A program made the position numbers and the translations under genes. From contig CP076355.1 in assembly GCA_018798825.1 (NCBI GenBank), positions 1,523,501 to 1,587,500 on the forward strand: a stretch of 64,000 bases of DNA, given 5' to 3'. Each line of letters begins with the position of its first letter. Position 1 is the first letter of the stretch. Under the pieces are notes generated by a model that did not search any database, had not been told where the DNA came from, and saw only the letters and a program-made list of their open reading frames with translations. The stretch comes from Ochrobactrum sp. BTU1. Lineage in GTDB: Bacteria; Pseudomonadota; Alphaproteobacteria; Rhizobiales; Rhizobiaceae. Below, in pieces: positions 1-8,149 of this stretch.

Positions 1-9
1 ATTATTCAT
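1..9 (-). CDS. Start of a downstream gene, candidate hicB antitoxin (partial)
   Basis: An ATG lies in an ATGA overlap with the hicA stop codon, and the first three codons (M-N-N) read open to the window edge. HicB antitoxin genes usually follow hicA directly, so this is the expected place for one. Only three codons are visible, so the identity rests on position alone. Confidence 0.4.
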
Positions 10-260
10 GGCTTTACTCCGTGTCCGTCCAGCCATTTTCGGATGCTGGCAACCGCACCTTTGTCCGTATCCGGCGACGGAAGCGGACAATGAAAGACGC
101 GCACTTCACCGAACAGGAACACGCCAACGCGCGAACCGTCCCGCTCACTGACTTCCGCCCCGAGACTTGCAAACAGCGCCTCTAGATCGGCCCAGCGGAT
201 CGAACCGTTGACGGGGCGGGCGAAGATCAGTTCCAGCGTGGCTCTGTGACGCTTTTTCAT
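6..260 (-). CDS. hicA: HicA-family toxin (mRNA interferase-like)
   Basis: Protein of 84 residues resembling HicA toxins, small double-stranded-RNA-binding-fold ribonucleases of type II toxin-antitoxin systems. It begins KKRHRATLELIFARPVNG, continues with a W-A-x-x-E-A-L-F helix, then GSRV and a FHCPLP stretch holding the histidine in the usual catalytic place, and ends in a helix leading to GVKP, as HicA proteins commonly do. The frame is open upstream to 350, but the ATG at 260 matches the normal HicA start and has a GGA about 8 nt upstream. The stop overlaps the next ATG, as expected for a hicA-hicB pair, but the partner lies outside the window. The identification is from family resemblance; toxicity is not shown. 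Confidence 0.75.
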   Translation of the reverse strand: MKKRHRATLELIFARPVNGSIRWADLEALFASLGAEVSERDGSRVGVFLFGEVRVFHCPLPSPDTDKGAVASIRKWLDGHGVKP

Positions 261-383
261 GGAGTATCCAGTATCATTATTTAGTACCGTTTTCAAGATC
301 AATCTCAGCTCCGGCGTCAGGCAATTCACTGTCGAGGCCGAATAGTTCATCGAACAAATCGCCGAACCATCGCTCGAACACCT

Positions 384-647
384 CTATCTCGGCTTGTGTA
401 ACCGGAACGGGTCGGGCCAGTCGTCGGTCACGGTCCATGTGGTGAGGTCATGCTTGGGCGGCCTGCCGGGGGAACGGCTGGCGATCCAGCCATTGATGTC
501 GGATTCTTTCCAGCCAGCGCCGTTGGTGCTGATCTTGATATGGTTGGGGAAAGTGCCTTCGGCGATCTTGCTATAGATGGCGGACCAGGACAGCCCGGTG
601 CGGGAGAGAACGGTCTTCAAACGGACGATACGGTCTGGTTGACGCAT
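384..647 (-). CDS. AlpA-family (MerR-like HTH) phage/island transcriptional regulator
   Basis: Protein of 87 residues with the AlpA-type helix-turn-helix: a start in MRQPDRIVRLKTVLSRTGLS, then the I-Y-x-K-I-x-x-G-x-F-P-x motif near residues 24-34 and the closing W-K-E-S-D-I-N-G-W-I segment near residues 46-55. AlpA-like proteins usually control excision or integrase genes of phages and genomic islands. No integrase is seen here, so it may be a leftover. It lies about 120 nt upstream of the hicA start on the same strand and could be read with it. The C-terminal tail (residues 60-87) is polar and not recognised. Confidence 0.7.
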   Translation of the reverse strand: MRQPDRIVRLKTVLSRTGLSWSAIYSKIAEGTFPNHIKISTNGAGWKESDINGWIASRSPGRPPKHDLTTWTVTDDWPDPFRLHKPR

Positions 648-785
648 GGCTGCGTTGCCCCATGCTGGTTGTTTCTGACGATTGCAGAGACCAGACAGAA
701 CAATGATTTTTCGTTGTACAACTGATATTTAGGCAGCGTAGGGCTGTGGCGGTAAAAACGGCGGCAAATAGGAAAGTTCTTCGCT

Positions 786-985
786 CTAAAATGCGATGCC
801 TCGGCCTCTGCCAAGGCCATGACTGAGGGAAGTTGCCGCCCCAACCTCAGCCTGAGTCGAAATCCATGTCGATGCCGAGTTGTTTCTTGCGATCTTCGAG
901 CAGGGATTCCATCTGGGGATCGCGCTCAAGGCTTTTTGCCATGTTGCCCATTTCTGCCCGCGCGGCCTTGTAGCCGGAATAGTTG
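786..985 (-). pseudogene. Degenerate C-terminal tail of a Ti-type conjugative relaxase (TraA-like)
   Basis: On the minus strand, one frame from about 984 reads NYSGYKAARAEMGNMAKSLE and continues with RDPQMESLLEDRKKQLGI. A second frame then gives LSHGLGRGRGIAF and a stop at 786. These pieces resemble the C-terminal end of TraA/MobA-type relaxases of rhizobial plasmids and islands, which often close with a run of GRGRG. They lie in different frames, so at least one indel separates them and no intact gene remains. The frame change at about 985 also fuses this tail to a methylase remnant. The family assignment is from memory of the tail motif; a protein search would settle it. Confidence 0.5.
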
Positions 986-1193
986 CCTCACTTGCCTTTA
1001 GTCGGTCAAACTCCTGTCGGCTGGTAATTTGGAAAGTCATCCTATCCATGAATTGCGGATAGTGCCGCTGAAGTATGCGAAAGAGATTCACCACATCTCC
1101 AGAGCAGTCGCTTATGAACTCTGCTCATGGCGCGGAGGTACGTCTGAAGAACACACCGCCCATGCCGACCAAAGGCTCTGCAAAATTGAGTGG
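985..1193 (-). pseudogene. Remnant of a D12-class DNA adenine methylase
   Basis: The minus-strand frame reads NFAEPLVGMGGVFFRRTSAP, an in-frame TGA at 1127-1125, then AEFISDCSGDVVNLFRILQR, HYPQFMDRMTFQITSRQEFD and RLKA. This matches the N-terminal SAM-binding region of Dam/D12 class adenine methyltransferases (E-P-F-V-G-x-G-G-V-F, then I-N-D-x-x-x-D-V-V-N-L-F, then a F-M-x-x-x-x-F-x-x-T-S-R-x-E-F segment). The DPPY motif and everything after it are missing, replaced by relaxase-like sequence. The stop and the truncation show it is dead. Such methylases are common cargo of phages and islands. Confidence 0.6.
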
Positions 1194-1342
1194 GTACCTT
1201 CGCTATTTGATCGAATAGCGACTCGCGCTCGCCGTCGCGCGTGGCGATCGCGGAAAGAATGGCGGCTTCGTCTGCTGCCTCCGCGAGACCAAAAATGTGG
1301 CATCACACTAAAATCGATCAATGGATGTCACCGGATTTGCAA
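1194..1342. other. Non-coding or degraded sequence between island remnants and the ABC operon
   Basis: No intact gene is seen. One minus-strand frame reads LAEAADEAAILSAIATRDGE and on to SLFDQIAK, which has coding-like composition, but I cannot name it and it has no start or clean end. It is probably further debris of the same mobile element. Confidence 0.35.
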
Positions 1343-1377
1343 CACTTACACGCCATTCAATGCGCGGCGTGTAAGTG
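1343..1377 (-). terminator. Strong hairpin after the amino-acid binding protein gene
   Basis: Perfect 12-bp inverted repeat: CACTTACACGCC at 1343-1354 and GGCGTGTAAGTG at 1366-1377, with an 11-nt loop. It lies 17 nt past the stop of the binding-protein gene and is a good candidate for its 3' end, though the following T-run is poor. Confidence 0.55.
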
Positions 1378-1393
1378 ATCTATTAAATCCCGA

Positions 1394-2245
1394 TTATGGG
1401 GTTACGTCGAAGCCAAACCACTTTTCGGAAAGCTTCTTGATCGTACCATCAGCCTTGGCAGCCTCAATGGCTTCATTGAACATCTTCTGCAGTTCAGGCT
1501 CATTCTTGCGGATACCAACAGCAACGCCGCGACCCAGAATGCCACCCTTGAAGTACGGGCCGGTCATGACGATGTCTTCATTGCCTGGCTTCTTGGCGGC
1601 ATCGGAGAGGTAAGCCAATGAGGCAACGACCAGATCGACACGGCCCGACTTGAGGTCGAGGTCATGCTGATCAGTGGTCTTGTATTCACGGATATCGGTT
1701 GAATCCTTGAAGTACTTGTCCAGCAACGAAAGGCCGAGTGAAGCAGTCTGAACGCCAACCGTGCGACCTTTGATTTCGGCCGCGACCTCATCGATTGCCT
1801 TCTGGTTCGCTTCTTCATCCTTGGCGAGATAAAGCGTTTCGCCGGTGTGGGGCAGCTTAGCAAAAGGACTGTCCTTAAGCGTGGCGAAAGTCTGCGGCGT
1901 CAACCCGTAGGAAACGGTAAAGTCGATGGTTTCTTCGCGTTTTGGCGTAGCAGTCAGACCAGCCATGATAGCGTCAAATTTTCCAGCATTCAGTGCCGGA
2001 ATGATACCGTCGAAAGGTTGCGCTACCATCGTGCATTCAACCTTCATGCGAGCACAAAGGTCTTTGTAGAGATCAACTTCATACCCGTCCAGCGTGCCGT
2101 CCGGCTTGGTGAAGTTATACGGACGGAAAGCGCCCTCCGTAGCAATAGTGATCTTGTCCCATTTTTTTCCCTCTGCATTTGCAGACGCGGTTGTGAGAAC
2201 TAGCGCTGAAACGAACAGGGCTTTGAACAATCCCGTGGTCTTCAT
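1394..2245 (-). CDS. Periplasmic substrate-binding protein, polar amino-acid ABC transporter
   Basis: Protein of 283 residues of the bacterial extracellular solute-binding family 3 (HisJ/ArgT type). A signal peptide covers about residues 1-25 (MKTTGLFKALFVSALVLTTA, then a cleavage region ending ASANA). The lobe-1 start ITIATEGAFRPYNFTKPDG and the GRVDLVVAS and FGFD-type ends are typical. It has an extra segment around LPHTGETLYLAKDEEANQKA that also occurs in the binding protein at 10052-10888, so the two are close paralogues. It is read just upstream of the transporter's ATPase and permease genes only if transcription runs from 4549 down, which makes it the last gene of that operon. The substrate is not known. 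Confidence 0.9.
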   Translation of the reverse strand: MKTTGLFKALFVSALVLTTASANAEGKKWDKITIATEGAFRPYNFTKPDGTLDGYEVDLYKDLCARMKVECTMVAQPFDGIIPALNAGKFDAIMAGLTATPKREETIDFTVSYGLTPQTFATLKDSPFAKLPHTGETLYLAKDEEANQKAIDEVAAEIKGRTVGVQTASLGLSLLDKYFKDSTDIREYKTTDQHDLDLKSGRVDLVVASLAYLSDAAKKPGNEDIVMTGPYFKGGILGRGVAVGIRKNEPELQKMFNEAIEAAKADGTIKKLSEKWFGFDVTP

Positions 2246-2313
2246 TTGACTTAAACCTTACGCAGTTAGTTGCTGACGCGCCTTTTGGCATAAATCAGCG
2301 TAGTTTGAAATAA

Positions 2314-3120
2314 TCAGGCAGCATTTTCGTGGCTGATAAACTTGCGGAAACGTTCGGATTTGGAGTTTCCGAATACCTCTTCAGGCGCACCATCTTCTTC
2401 GACCAAGCCCTGGTGAACGAAGACCACGCGATTGGATACATCGCGGGCAAAACCCATTTCGTGCGTAACAACCAGCATGGTGCGGCCTTCTTCCGCAAGA
2501 CCGCGCATAACGCGCAGCACTTCGCCAACGAGTTCTGGATCGAGCGCCGATGTTGGCTCGTCGAACAGCATGACCTTTGGCTTCATGGCGAGCGCACGGG
2601 CAATTGCTGCTCGCTGCTGCTGGCCGCCGGAAAGATGAGCCGGATAAAAATCGCGCTTATCAGCGATCCCAACCTTGGCGAGAAGTGCTTCCGCCTCTTC
2701 CACGCATTCAGCGCGCGAACGGCCCTGAACATAGATCGGCGCCTCAATGATATTCTCGAGAATGGTCTTATGAGACCAGAGATTGAAGCTCTGGAAAACC
2801 ATACCAAGCTCGGAACGGATGCGCGAAACCTGTCTCTTGTCAGCCGGATAGGCTTCACCTTTGGAGTTCTTCGCCATGCGAATAGTCTCGCCGGAAACGG
2901 TGACTTTCCCCGAAGTTGGGATTTCCAGCAGATTGATACAGCGCAGGAAGGTGGATTTCCCCGAACCCGAAGAGCCGAGGATTGAAATTACTTCGCCCTC
3001 GCGCGCTTCCAAAGAAATGCCCTTGAGCACTTCATTGGCGCCGAAGCTCTTGCGCAGATTTTCAACTTTCAAGGCCAGATTTGTCGCCACCGGGGCTGTT
3101 TGAGACTCAACTTTACTCAC
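2314..3120 (-). CDS. ATP-binding protein, polar amino-acid ABC transporter (HisP-like)
   Basis: Protein of 268 residues, the nucleotide-binding subunit of a histidine/arginine-type importer. Walker A is GSSGSGKS (residues 49-56), the signature is LSGGQQQR (163-170), Walker B is VMLFDEP (183-189) and the H-loop histidine is at 220. The start is a GTG at 3120 in a GTGA overlap with the preceding permease stop, with GAAGGAAAA upstream as ribosome site. The Q-loop segment [11 protein letters not shown] is typical of the HisP/OccP group. It would energise the two permeases encoded upstream and serve one or both of the family-3 binding proteins in this region. Confidence 0.93.
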   Translation of the reverse strand: MSKVESQTAPVATNLALKVENLRKSFGANEVLKGISLEAREGEVISILGSSGSGKSTFLRCINLLEIPTSGKVTVSGETIRMAKNSKGEAYPADKRQVSRIRSELGMVFQSFNLWSHKTILENIIEAPIYVQGRSRAECVEEAEALLAKVGIADKRDFYPAHLSGGQQQRAAIARALAMKPKVMLFDEPTSALDPELVGEVLRVMRGLAEEGRTMLVVTHEMGFARDVSNRVVFVHQGLVEEDGAPEEVFGNSKSERFRKFISHENAA

Positions 3121-3836
3121 GATGTTTTTCCTTCGGTGGTGATCTTAACGACGGGCTGACGCAGATAAGGCGTAAGCTTGTATTCCGCGAACATGAGCAC
3201 GCGTGTCAGAACGAAGTTGATTGCAAGATAGATGGCGCCCGCAATAACGAACACTTCAATCGCGCGATAGGATTCAGCGATCAGCTTGGCGGCGATGCCT
3301 GTCACTTCCATCAAGGTGATGATAGAAGCCAGCGACGTCGCCTTGACCATGGAGATCATTTCATTGCCATAGCCGGGCAGTGCCTGGCGGATTGCCAGCG
3401 GCATGACGACACGGCGGAAGCAGGTGAAGCGTGACATACCACAGGCTTTTGCAGCTTCGATCTGTCCATTTGGAACCGAGAGAAGACCGCCGCGGATGAT
3501 TTCACTGGCATAGGCTGCATTGTTCAGCGTCAGAGCAATAATCGCACACCAGTAAGGTTCACGCAGGACCGGCCAGAGGAATGAGTAGCGGATGACCGGA
3601 AACTGGCTGAGGCCGTAATAGATGATGAAGATCTGCACCAGGAGCGGCGTGCCGCGAAATACGAATACGTAAAGCCGAGCAATCCAGTCAAGAACAGCGA
3701 TGCCCGACAGACGCATCATAGCAAAAAGCAAGGCCAGAATAGCGCCAAAGACAATCGAGCTTGCTGCAAGCTGAAGGGTCAGCGGCACGCCGCTGATCAT
3801 CTGAAAGAAGGCTTCAGAATAAAATTGAAGATTCAT
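3117..3836 (-). CDS. Amino-acid ABC transporter permease (HisM-like)
   Basis: Protein of 239 residues with about five membrane helices and the importer EAA loop ([20 protein letters not shown]) that contacts the ATPase. It belongs to the HisM/GlnP group of polar amino-acid permeases. It overlaps the ATPase start (GTGA) and the upstream permease stop by 4 nt, so translation of the three genes is coupled. The presence of two unlike permeases implies a heterodimeric channel as in the histidine and octopine systems. Confidence 0.92.
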   Translation of the reverse strand: MNLQFYSEAFFQMISGVPLTLQLAASSIVFGAILALLFAMMRLSGIAVLDWIARLYVFVFRGTPLLVQIFIIYYGLSQFPVIRYSFLWPVLREPYWCAIIALTLNNAAYASEIIRGGLLSVPNGQIEAAKACGMSRFTCFRRVVMPLAIRQALPGYGNEMISMVKATSLASIITLMEVTGIAAKLIAESYRAIEVFVIAGAIYLAINFVLTRVLMFAEYKLTPYLRQPVVKITTEGKTS

Positions 3837-4549
3837 TTTGCCCTCCGGACGCCACGCGAAAAGTGGCGTTCAGCTGCTTGCAGTATGGTGCCGGAAACCG
3901 ACGAGATCAGCAGATACAGCGCACCAGCGATGAGGAAGAAGTTGAACGGCAGGCCAGTTGAGCCGGCGCCAATCTGTGCCTGACGTAGAATGTCGACAAC
4001 GCCGACAACAGAGATCAGAGCGGATTCTTTAAGGGCAACCTGCCAGACATTGCCAAGGCCAGGCAACGCATGGCGAAGTGCCAGCGGCGCGATGATGCGA
4101 CGAAACTTGAGCGTCTGTCCCATGCCACAGGCAGAGGCCGCTTCAAGCTCGCCCTTGGAAACCGCACGGAATGCACCGCGGAGAACTTCCGTGTGATGCG
4201 CCCCGCAGGAAATGCCGATTGCAAGCACACCAGCGAGGAATGCGGGAAAGCCGATAAAGCCCTGCGCACCAAAAAAGCGACCGATCGCCGTTACCGCAGC
4301 ACTGCCGCCGAAATAGAACAGATAGATCACAAGAAGGTCGGGAATGCCGCGAATGATGGTTGTGTAACCATCCGCAATTCCGCGCAACGCAAGACCACCG
4401 GAAATCTTCGCCCAGGCAGCAAAAACGCCGATGATTGCTCCAAGAAGAAAGCCGAGGACTGCGAGCGAAACGCTCACCAAGGCGGCCATCATCAGCACAT
4501 AGCCCCAGCCGTCCGGCCCGAAGCTCAGAATATCGAGAAACGCCTTCAT
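3833..4549 (-). CDS. Amino-acid ABC transporter permease (HisQ-like)
   Basis: Protein of 238 residues, the second permease of the same importer. The EAA loop reads EAASACGMGQTLKFRRIIAP and is followed by LALRHALPGLGN, typical of HisQ. It is the first gene of the permease-permease-ATPase-binding protein operon. The 136 nt upstream hold a 9-bp inverted repeat (4610-4618 and 4640-4648) that could be an operator or the end of the preceding gene. Confidence 0.92.
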   Translation of the reverse strand: MKAFLDILSFGPDGWGYVLMMAALVSVSLAVLGFLLGAIIGVFAAWAKISGGLALRGIADGYTTIIRGIPDLLVIYLFYFGGSAAVTAIGRFFGAQGFIGFPAFLAGVLAIGISCGAHHTEVLRGAFRAVSKGELEAASACGMGQTLKFRRIIAPLALRHALPGLGNVWQVALKESALISVVGVVDILRQAQIGAGSTGLPFNFFLIAGALYLLISSVSGTILQAAERHFSRGVRRAK

Positions 4550-4609
4550 GATGCGTCAGACCATGTGGGGGATTGCGAAATCAATGTCATATTGCTTTCC
4601 GGGTATTTC

Positions 4610-4648
4610 TTTAGATCGCCCAACTGGATGCACAAACGTCGATCTAAA
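4610..4648. promoter_or_regulatory. Inverted repeat upstream of the ABC operon
   Basis: Perfect 9-bp arms TTTAGATCG (4610-4618) and CGATCTAAA (4640-4648) are separated by 21 nt. The pair lies between the stop of the M20 hydrolase gene and the start of the first permease gene. Arm spacing of two to three helical turns suits a regulator site better than a terminator, and no T-run follows. Confidence 0.35.
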
Positions 4649-4685
4649 TTATTGAATATAAGCTTCTTGCTTCAGGCTTACGACT

Positions 4686-6119
4686 TCACTTTTCAGACGC
4701 AGGCAAAGCTGGTTGAACACTGTCCGGGATCGGATTCACAAAAATTGCCCCATTGAGCTTCTTCTCATGATCTTCTTTGGCTCTCGCGATCTGCTCCGGA
4801 TTGCGGAACAGCTCTATAGCCGTACTTCCCATAATCTTCGCCGCATGAGCCATGCCTTTGTGCGCTGCAGGCAGTTTACCCTGCGCGACCATCTGCCATG
4901 AATGAAGCGGCGTGCCGATTGCACAGGTTGCACCGCGCATCTGCACAGTTGGAACAACCCAGCTTACGCTACCCACATCCGTGGAGCCAACGAGCGAGTT
5001 ATCGCCCTTATAAGGCTCATAGTTGTCTGCGCAAAGCGCAATTTCAGCGTTTGGTTGGACACCGAAGCGGCGGAAGGCATCGGAGATGTCTTCTTTGGTC
5101 AGTGTTGCCTGAAAACGCTTTGCAGTTTCGCGGTCCTGTTCATCAAAAACCGGCGGACCAAGGCGATCGAGTTCGCGTTGCATCAGCTGTTCCAGCGCCG
5201 GATTGCCAATCAGATTGGCATCACCACTGACGATATTGCTCTTGACCGTTGTTTCGGTCATCAGAGCCGCACCATCGGCAATCTTCTTGACCCGTTCCAG
5301 CAGAACCTGCATTTGCGGCAAGTCCAGCGCGCGGATCAAATAGCGCACGCTCGCCTTTGCCTGCACTACATTTGGGGCAAAACCACCCGTATCGGTGACT
5401 GCATAGTGGATGCGTGCCGATGACGGCATGTGCTCGCGCATATAATTCACGCCGACATTCATCAGCTCGACGGCATCAAGCGCACTGCGCCCAAGATGCG
5501 GCGCGGATGCTGCATGAGCTGCGCGGCCGGTGAAGTTGAAATTGATTTCGTTGCAAGCCAGGGAAACCGGATCGTTTACGCCAGAAAAAGGCGCCGGATG
5601 CCAGCAGAACGCAATATCAACATCGTCAAACAAGCCTTCACGTACCATGAAGCCCTTGGCTGATCCGCCCTCTTCGGCAGGGCAGCCATAATAACGGACA
5701 CGCCCTTTGATGCCATTGGCCTCAAGATATTCCTTCACAGCGGCAGCAGCCAGAAGTGAACCGGAACCGAGCAGGTTGTGGCCACAGCCATGCCCGTTGC
5801 CGCCCGCTTCAATCGGCTGCTCTTCCGCTACACCGGCGAGCTGGCTCAACCCGGGAAGCGCATCGAACTCGCCCAGAATGGCTATGATCGGACCTTCTTC
5901 ACCAGCCTCGCCCATCACAGCGGTTGGCAGACCTGCAATACCACGTTGCACGCGGAAGCCTTCGGCTTCCAGCTGCGCTGCATGAGCGTCGCTCGACTTG
6001 TATTCTTCGTAATTGGTTTCTGGGTTATCCCAAACCGTATCGCTCAGTTCGAAATAGGCCGCGCTCTTTGCGTCAACAATATCCCAGATGTCGTGATGGT
6101 TCTTCAACTTGAGGTCCAC
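4686..6119 (-). CDS. M20-family amidohydrolase, AbgB-like
   Basis: Protein of 477 residues of the M20D zinc amidohydrolases, closest in style to AbgB, a subunit of p-aminobenzoyl-glutamate hydrolase. Zinc-site motifs are GEFDALPG (residues 83-90), GHGCGHN (109-115) and CPAEEGG (146-152). There is no signal peptide, so it acts in the cytoplasm, probably splitting an amide bond between an acyl or aromatic group and an amino acid. The start is GTG at 6119. It precedes the ABC importer on the same strand, which fits import of an N-acylated amino acid followed by hydrolysis. No AbgA-like partner is present, so either it works alone or the substrate differs from the E. coli one. Confidence 0.85.
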   Translation of the reverse strand: MDLKLKNHHDIWDIVDAKSAAYFELSDTVWDNPETNYEEYKSSDAHAAQLEAEGFRVQRGIAGLPTAVMGEAGEEGPIIAILGEFDALPGLSQLAGVAEEQPIEAGGNGHGCGHNLLGSGSLLAAAAVKEYLEANGIKGRVRYYGCPAEEGGSAKGFMVREGLFDDVDIAFCWHPAPFSGVNDPVSLACNEINFNFTGRAAHAASAPHLGRSALDAVELMNVGVNYMREHMPSSARIHYAVTDTGGFAPNVVQAKASVRYLIRALDLPQMQVLLERVKKIADGAALMTETTVKSNIVSGDANLIGNPALEQLMQRELDRLGPPVFDEQDRETAKRFQATLTKEDISDAFRRFGVQPNAEIALCADNYEPYKGDNSLVGSTDVGSVSWVVPTVQMRGATCAIGTPLHSWQMVAQGKLPAAHKGMAHAAKIMGSTAIELFRNPEQIARAKEDHEKKLNGAIFVNPIPDSVQPALPASEK

Positions 6120-6520
6120 GCTCTCGGCTCAATTTTCAACATTTCAGTCGGAAGAAGCAGGTCTAGGACAATCGAGAAGACCAAGGCCTCGGCTTCTTTT
6201 TTATCGGCTTTTGTGGCCGAAACAGTTCGATCTGACTGCTGCCACAGAAGAGAACGCTCCTCCCGAGCGGTACCTAGAGGTACTCTAAACTGGTGGCAAC
6301 AGATATAAGTGAAATTGCTCAAAAGACATATCAGAAGTGACATTATGGCCAGCAAGAGTTTCCGGTTTGATAAGCCATTATGCGGATAGGTAACGATACG
6401 CTTTAGAACACGAAGGCCATTCAGGCCGCAGCGGAGGCTGCATCGATTAAGGCCGATGCAGCCTCCAACTGGCTTATGAGCGTTTGAGCTCATCTTCATC
6501 CATGTCTACTGCAAGACAGC
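6120..6520. other. Intergenic region without a convincing gene
   Basis: A 400-nt gap. A minus-strand frame is open over 6104-6499, but its composition is unlike a protein of this genome and I do not call it. The gap holds the long hairpin at 6433-6466 and presumably the promoter of the M20 hydrolase gene. Confidence 0.5.
6433..6466 (-). terminator. 13-bp perfect hairpin downstream of an SDR gene
   Basis: Arms GGAGGCTGCATCG (6433-6445) and CGATGCAGCCTCC (6454-6466) flank an 8-nt loop. It lies 54 nt past the SDR stop codon at 6521. It has no clear T-run, so it may protect the 3' end of the mRNA rather than terminate by itself. Confidence 0.5.
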
Positions 6521-7270
6521 TCAAACATTGAATTGAAAGCCATCGACCGTGAAAGCCTGCCCAGTGATGAAGCACGGCTCCGATGTCGCAAGGAAAGTTA
6601 CCAAGCGTGCCACATCGTCGGCACAACCTAGCCGTCCCAATGCAATTCCCTTGATAACTTCATCCGCGCGTTCAGTGACATTCGTGTCGATCTCAGTGCG
6701 AATGACACCAGGACAGATGGCGTTGACCGCAATGTTTGGACCCAGTTCCTTGGCAAGGGAACGAGTCATGCCAAGGATACCGGCTTTTGCTGCCGCATAA
6801 GCGAACTTGCTGACCGCCGCCGTTACACCGCCCGAATAGGCGTTGAGCGACGACATTGAAACAATCCGGCCGCCACCCTGCTTCAGCATATGTGGTGCAG
6901 TATGCTGAATGTAATTGAAGCAGCTTTTCAGATTGATCGCGATTGCACGGTCAAACTCGTCTTCAGTTATCTCAAGAATGCCGACAGGAGCGGAACGCCC
7001 GGCATTGTTGAGCAGGAAGTCGACGCGCCCAAAGGTTTCAATTGCCTGGGCGACAATTTCACCTGCCCGCTTATGGCTAGAGACATCAGCAACACATTGA
7101 AGCGCACGCACGCCCAGAGCTTCGATCTCAGCTGCCGTATCAGCGAGCTCCGCCTCGAGTAGATCGACCAGTGTCACATGATAACCAGCTCGCGCCAGAT
7201 CGAGAGCACATGCCTTGCCAATTCCTCGCGCGCCCCCCGTGACGATGGCAACTCTATCTTCAGTCTTCAT
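6521..7270 (-). CDS. SDR-family NAD(P)-dependent oxidoreductase
   Basis: Protein of 249 residues, a classical short-chain dehydrogenase. The cofactor motif TGGARGIG is at residues 11-18, the NNAG motif at 88-91, catalytic Ser near 140-141 and the YAAAK active-site pair at Y158/K162. The frame opens further upstream, but the ATG at 7270 has AAGGAG ten nt before it and gives a normal SDR length. It is divergent from the IclR regulator at 7351 with only 80 nt between the starts, so the palindrome at 7342-7355 may control both. The substrate is unknown; FabG-type alcohol/ketone oxidation is likely. Confidence 0.88.
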   Translation of the reverse strand: MKTEDRVAIVTGGARGIGKACALDLARAGYHVTLVDLLEAELADTAAEIEALGVRALQCVADVSSHKRAGEIVAQAIETFGRVDFLLNNAGRSAPVGILEITEDEFDRAIAINLKSCFNYIQHTAPHMLKQGGGRIVSMSSLNAYSGGVTAAVSKFAYAAAKAGILGMTRSLAKELGPNIAVNAICPGVIRTEIDTNVTERADEVIKGIALGRLGCADDVARLVTFLATSEPCFITGQAFTVDGFQFNV

Positions 7271-7340
7271 TTCAAAACGTGCTCCTTTTGTGTTGCCTTG
7301 TGATCGTATGTCTGTCACATTATTCCACAATAGGAATTTG

Positions 7341-7356
7341 GTTCACATATATGAAC
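7341..7356. promoter_or_regulatory. Candidate IclR operator at the regulator's own start
   Basis: GTTCACATATATGAAC is a near-perfect palindrome. Its core TTCACATATATGAA matches the perfect palindrome at 9923-9936 at 13 of 14 positions. It covers the ATG of the IclR gene (7351-7353), suited to autoregulation, and sits between two divergent starts. Confidence 0.65.
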
Positions 7357-8148
7357 ATTGAAAACAACGGCGAAGTTAAATCGGCAGTCAGGGTTCTCGA
7401 AATTCTCGAATTCCTTGCTCGCGCTCACAAACCGGTCACATTGAAAGCGATTGTTACCGAACTGGGCTATCCAAAGAGCAGCACTTTCAATCTGCTCGCA
7501 ACCTTGGTTGCGCGGGCTTATGTCGTCCGCGACGACACCGAGTCCTATAAGATTCATGATGCTTTCCGGAACGGCCCCGGCTGGTGCAGCGGTAGCGACG
7601 CCTATCTGATCGCAACAGCACAACCGATCATGGATGCCATGCGCGATACCGAAGGCGAGACGGTATTTCTCGGCGCGCGCCGTAAGGATGGTCGCGTCAA
7701 GCTTCTGGCCAAGAGTGCGAGCCATCAGGTGGTGCGCTTCGATTCTGATCTCACAGGCTCGGACCCCGCCTACTGCACTGCAATGGGCCGTATCCTTCTC
7801 GCGCATTGGCAACCTGAAAAGACAGCAAGCTACCTCGCCAAAGAACGCATCATACCGCTCACCGACAAAACAGTAATTGACCGCGTGCAGATCCGCCGCA
7901 TCATCGATGCTGCCCGAGAAAACGGCTACGCGATTTGTGACGAAGAAGCGGTCATCGGCGGTTCAGGTGTTGCTGCACCGGTTTTTGATGCCAGCGGAGA
8001 GGTAATTGCCACGTTGAATATGGCAACGATTTCATCGCGGTTCACTGCTTGCCGGCAACGTATGATCGACGCAGTGATCAAGCATGCAGCCGAGTTGAGC
8101 GCTCGCCTTGGACATAAACCAGCACCAGCCACAACAGTTAAGCAGTAA
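7351..8148 (+). CDS. IclR-family transcriptional regulator
   Basis: Protein of 265 residues. An N-terminal winged helix-turn-helix (residues about 8-65: SAVRVLEILEFLARAHKPVT, then ELGYPKSSTFNLLATL) is followed by the IclR effector domain with the DEEAVIGGSGVAAPVFD segment typical of the family. The frame is open from a GTG at 7279, but that leader is not HTH sequence; the ATG at 7351 begins directly before the domain. It is the first gene of a plus-strand run with an SDR and a deacetylase-fold protein. The matching palindromes at its own start and upstream of 10052 suggest it controls this island. Confidence 0.88.
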   Translation: MNIENNGEVKSAVRVLEILEFLARAHKPVTLKAIVTELGYPKSSTFNLLATLVARAYVVRDDTESYKIHDAFRNGPGWCSGSDAYLIATAQPIMDAMRDTEGETVFLGARRKDGRVKLLAKSASHQVVRFDSDLTGSDPAYCTAMGRILLAHWQPEKTASYLAKERIIPLTDKTVIDRVQIRRIIDAARENGYAICDEEAVIGGSGVAAPVFDASGEVIATLNMATISSRFTACRQRMIDAVIKHAAELSARLGHKPAPATTVKQ

Positions 8149-8149
8149 A

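Noticed and set aside
1029..1613. A plus-strand frame of 194 codons covering the gap before the first binding-protein gene.
   Set aside because: It runs antisense into the binding-protein gene and across the dead methylase; its sequence has no protein-like pattern.
4070..4756. A 228-codon plus-strand frame opposite the HisQ-like permease.
   Set aside because: Antisense shadow of a clear permease gene and an intergenic stretch; charged, repeat-like composition.
6104..6499. A minus-strand frame of 131 codons between the M20 and SDR genes.
   Set aside because: It overlaps the M20 start, includes the 6433 hairpin, and has odd composition with no family signs, so I treat the gap as intergenic.
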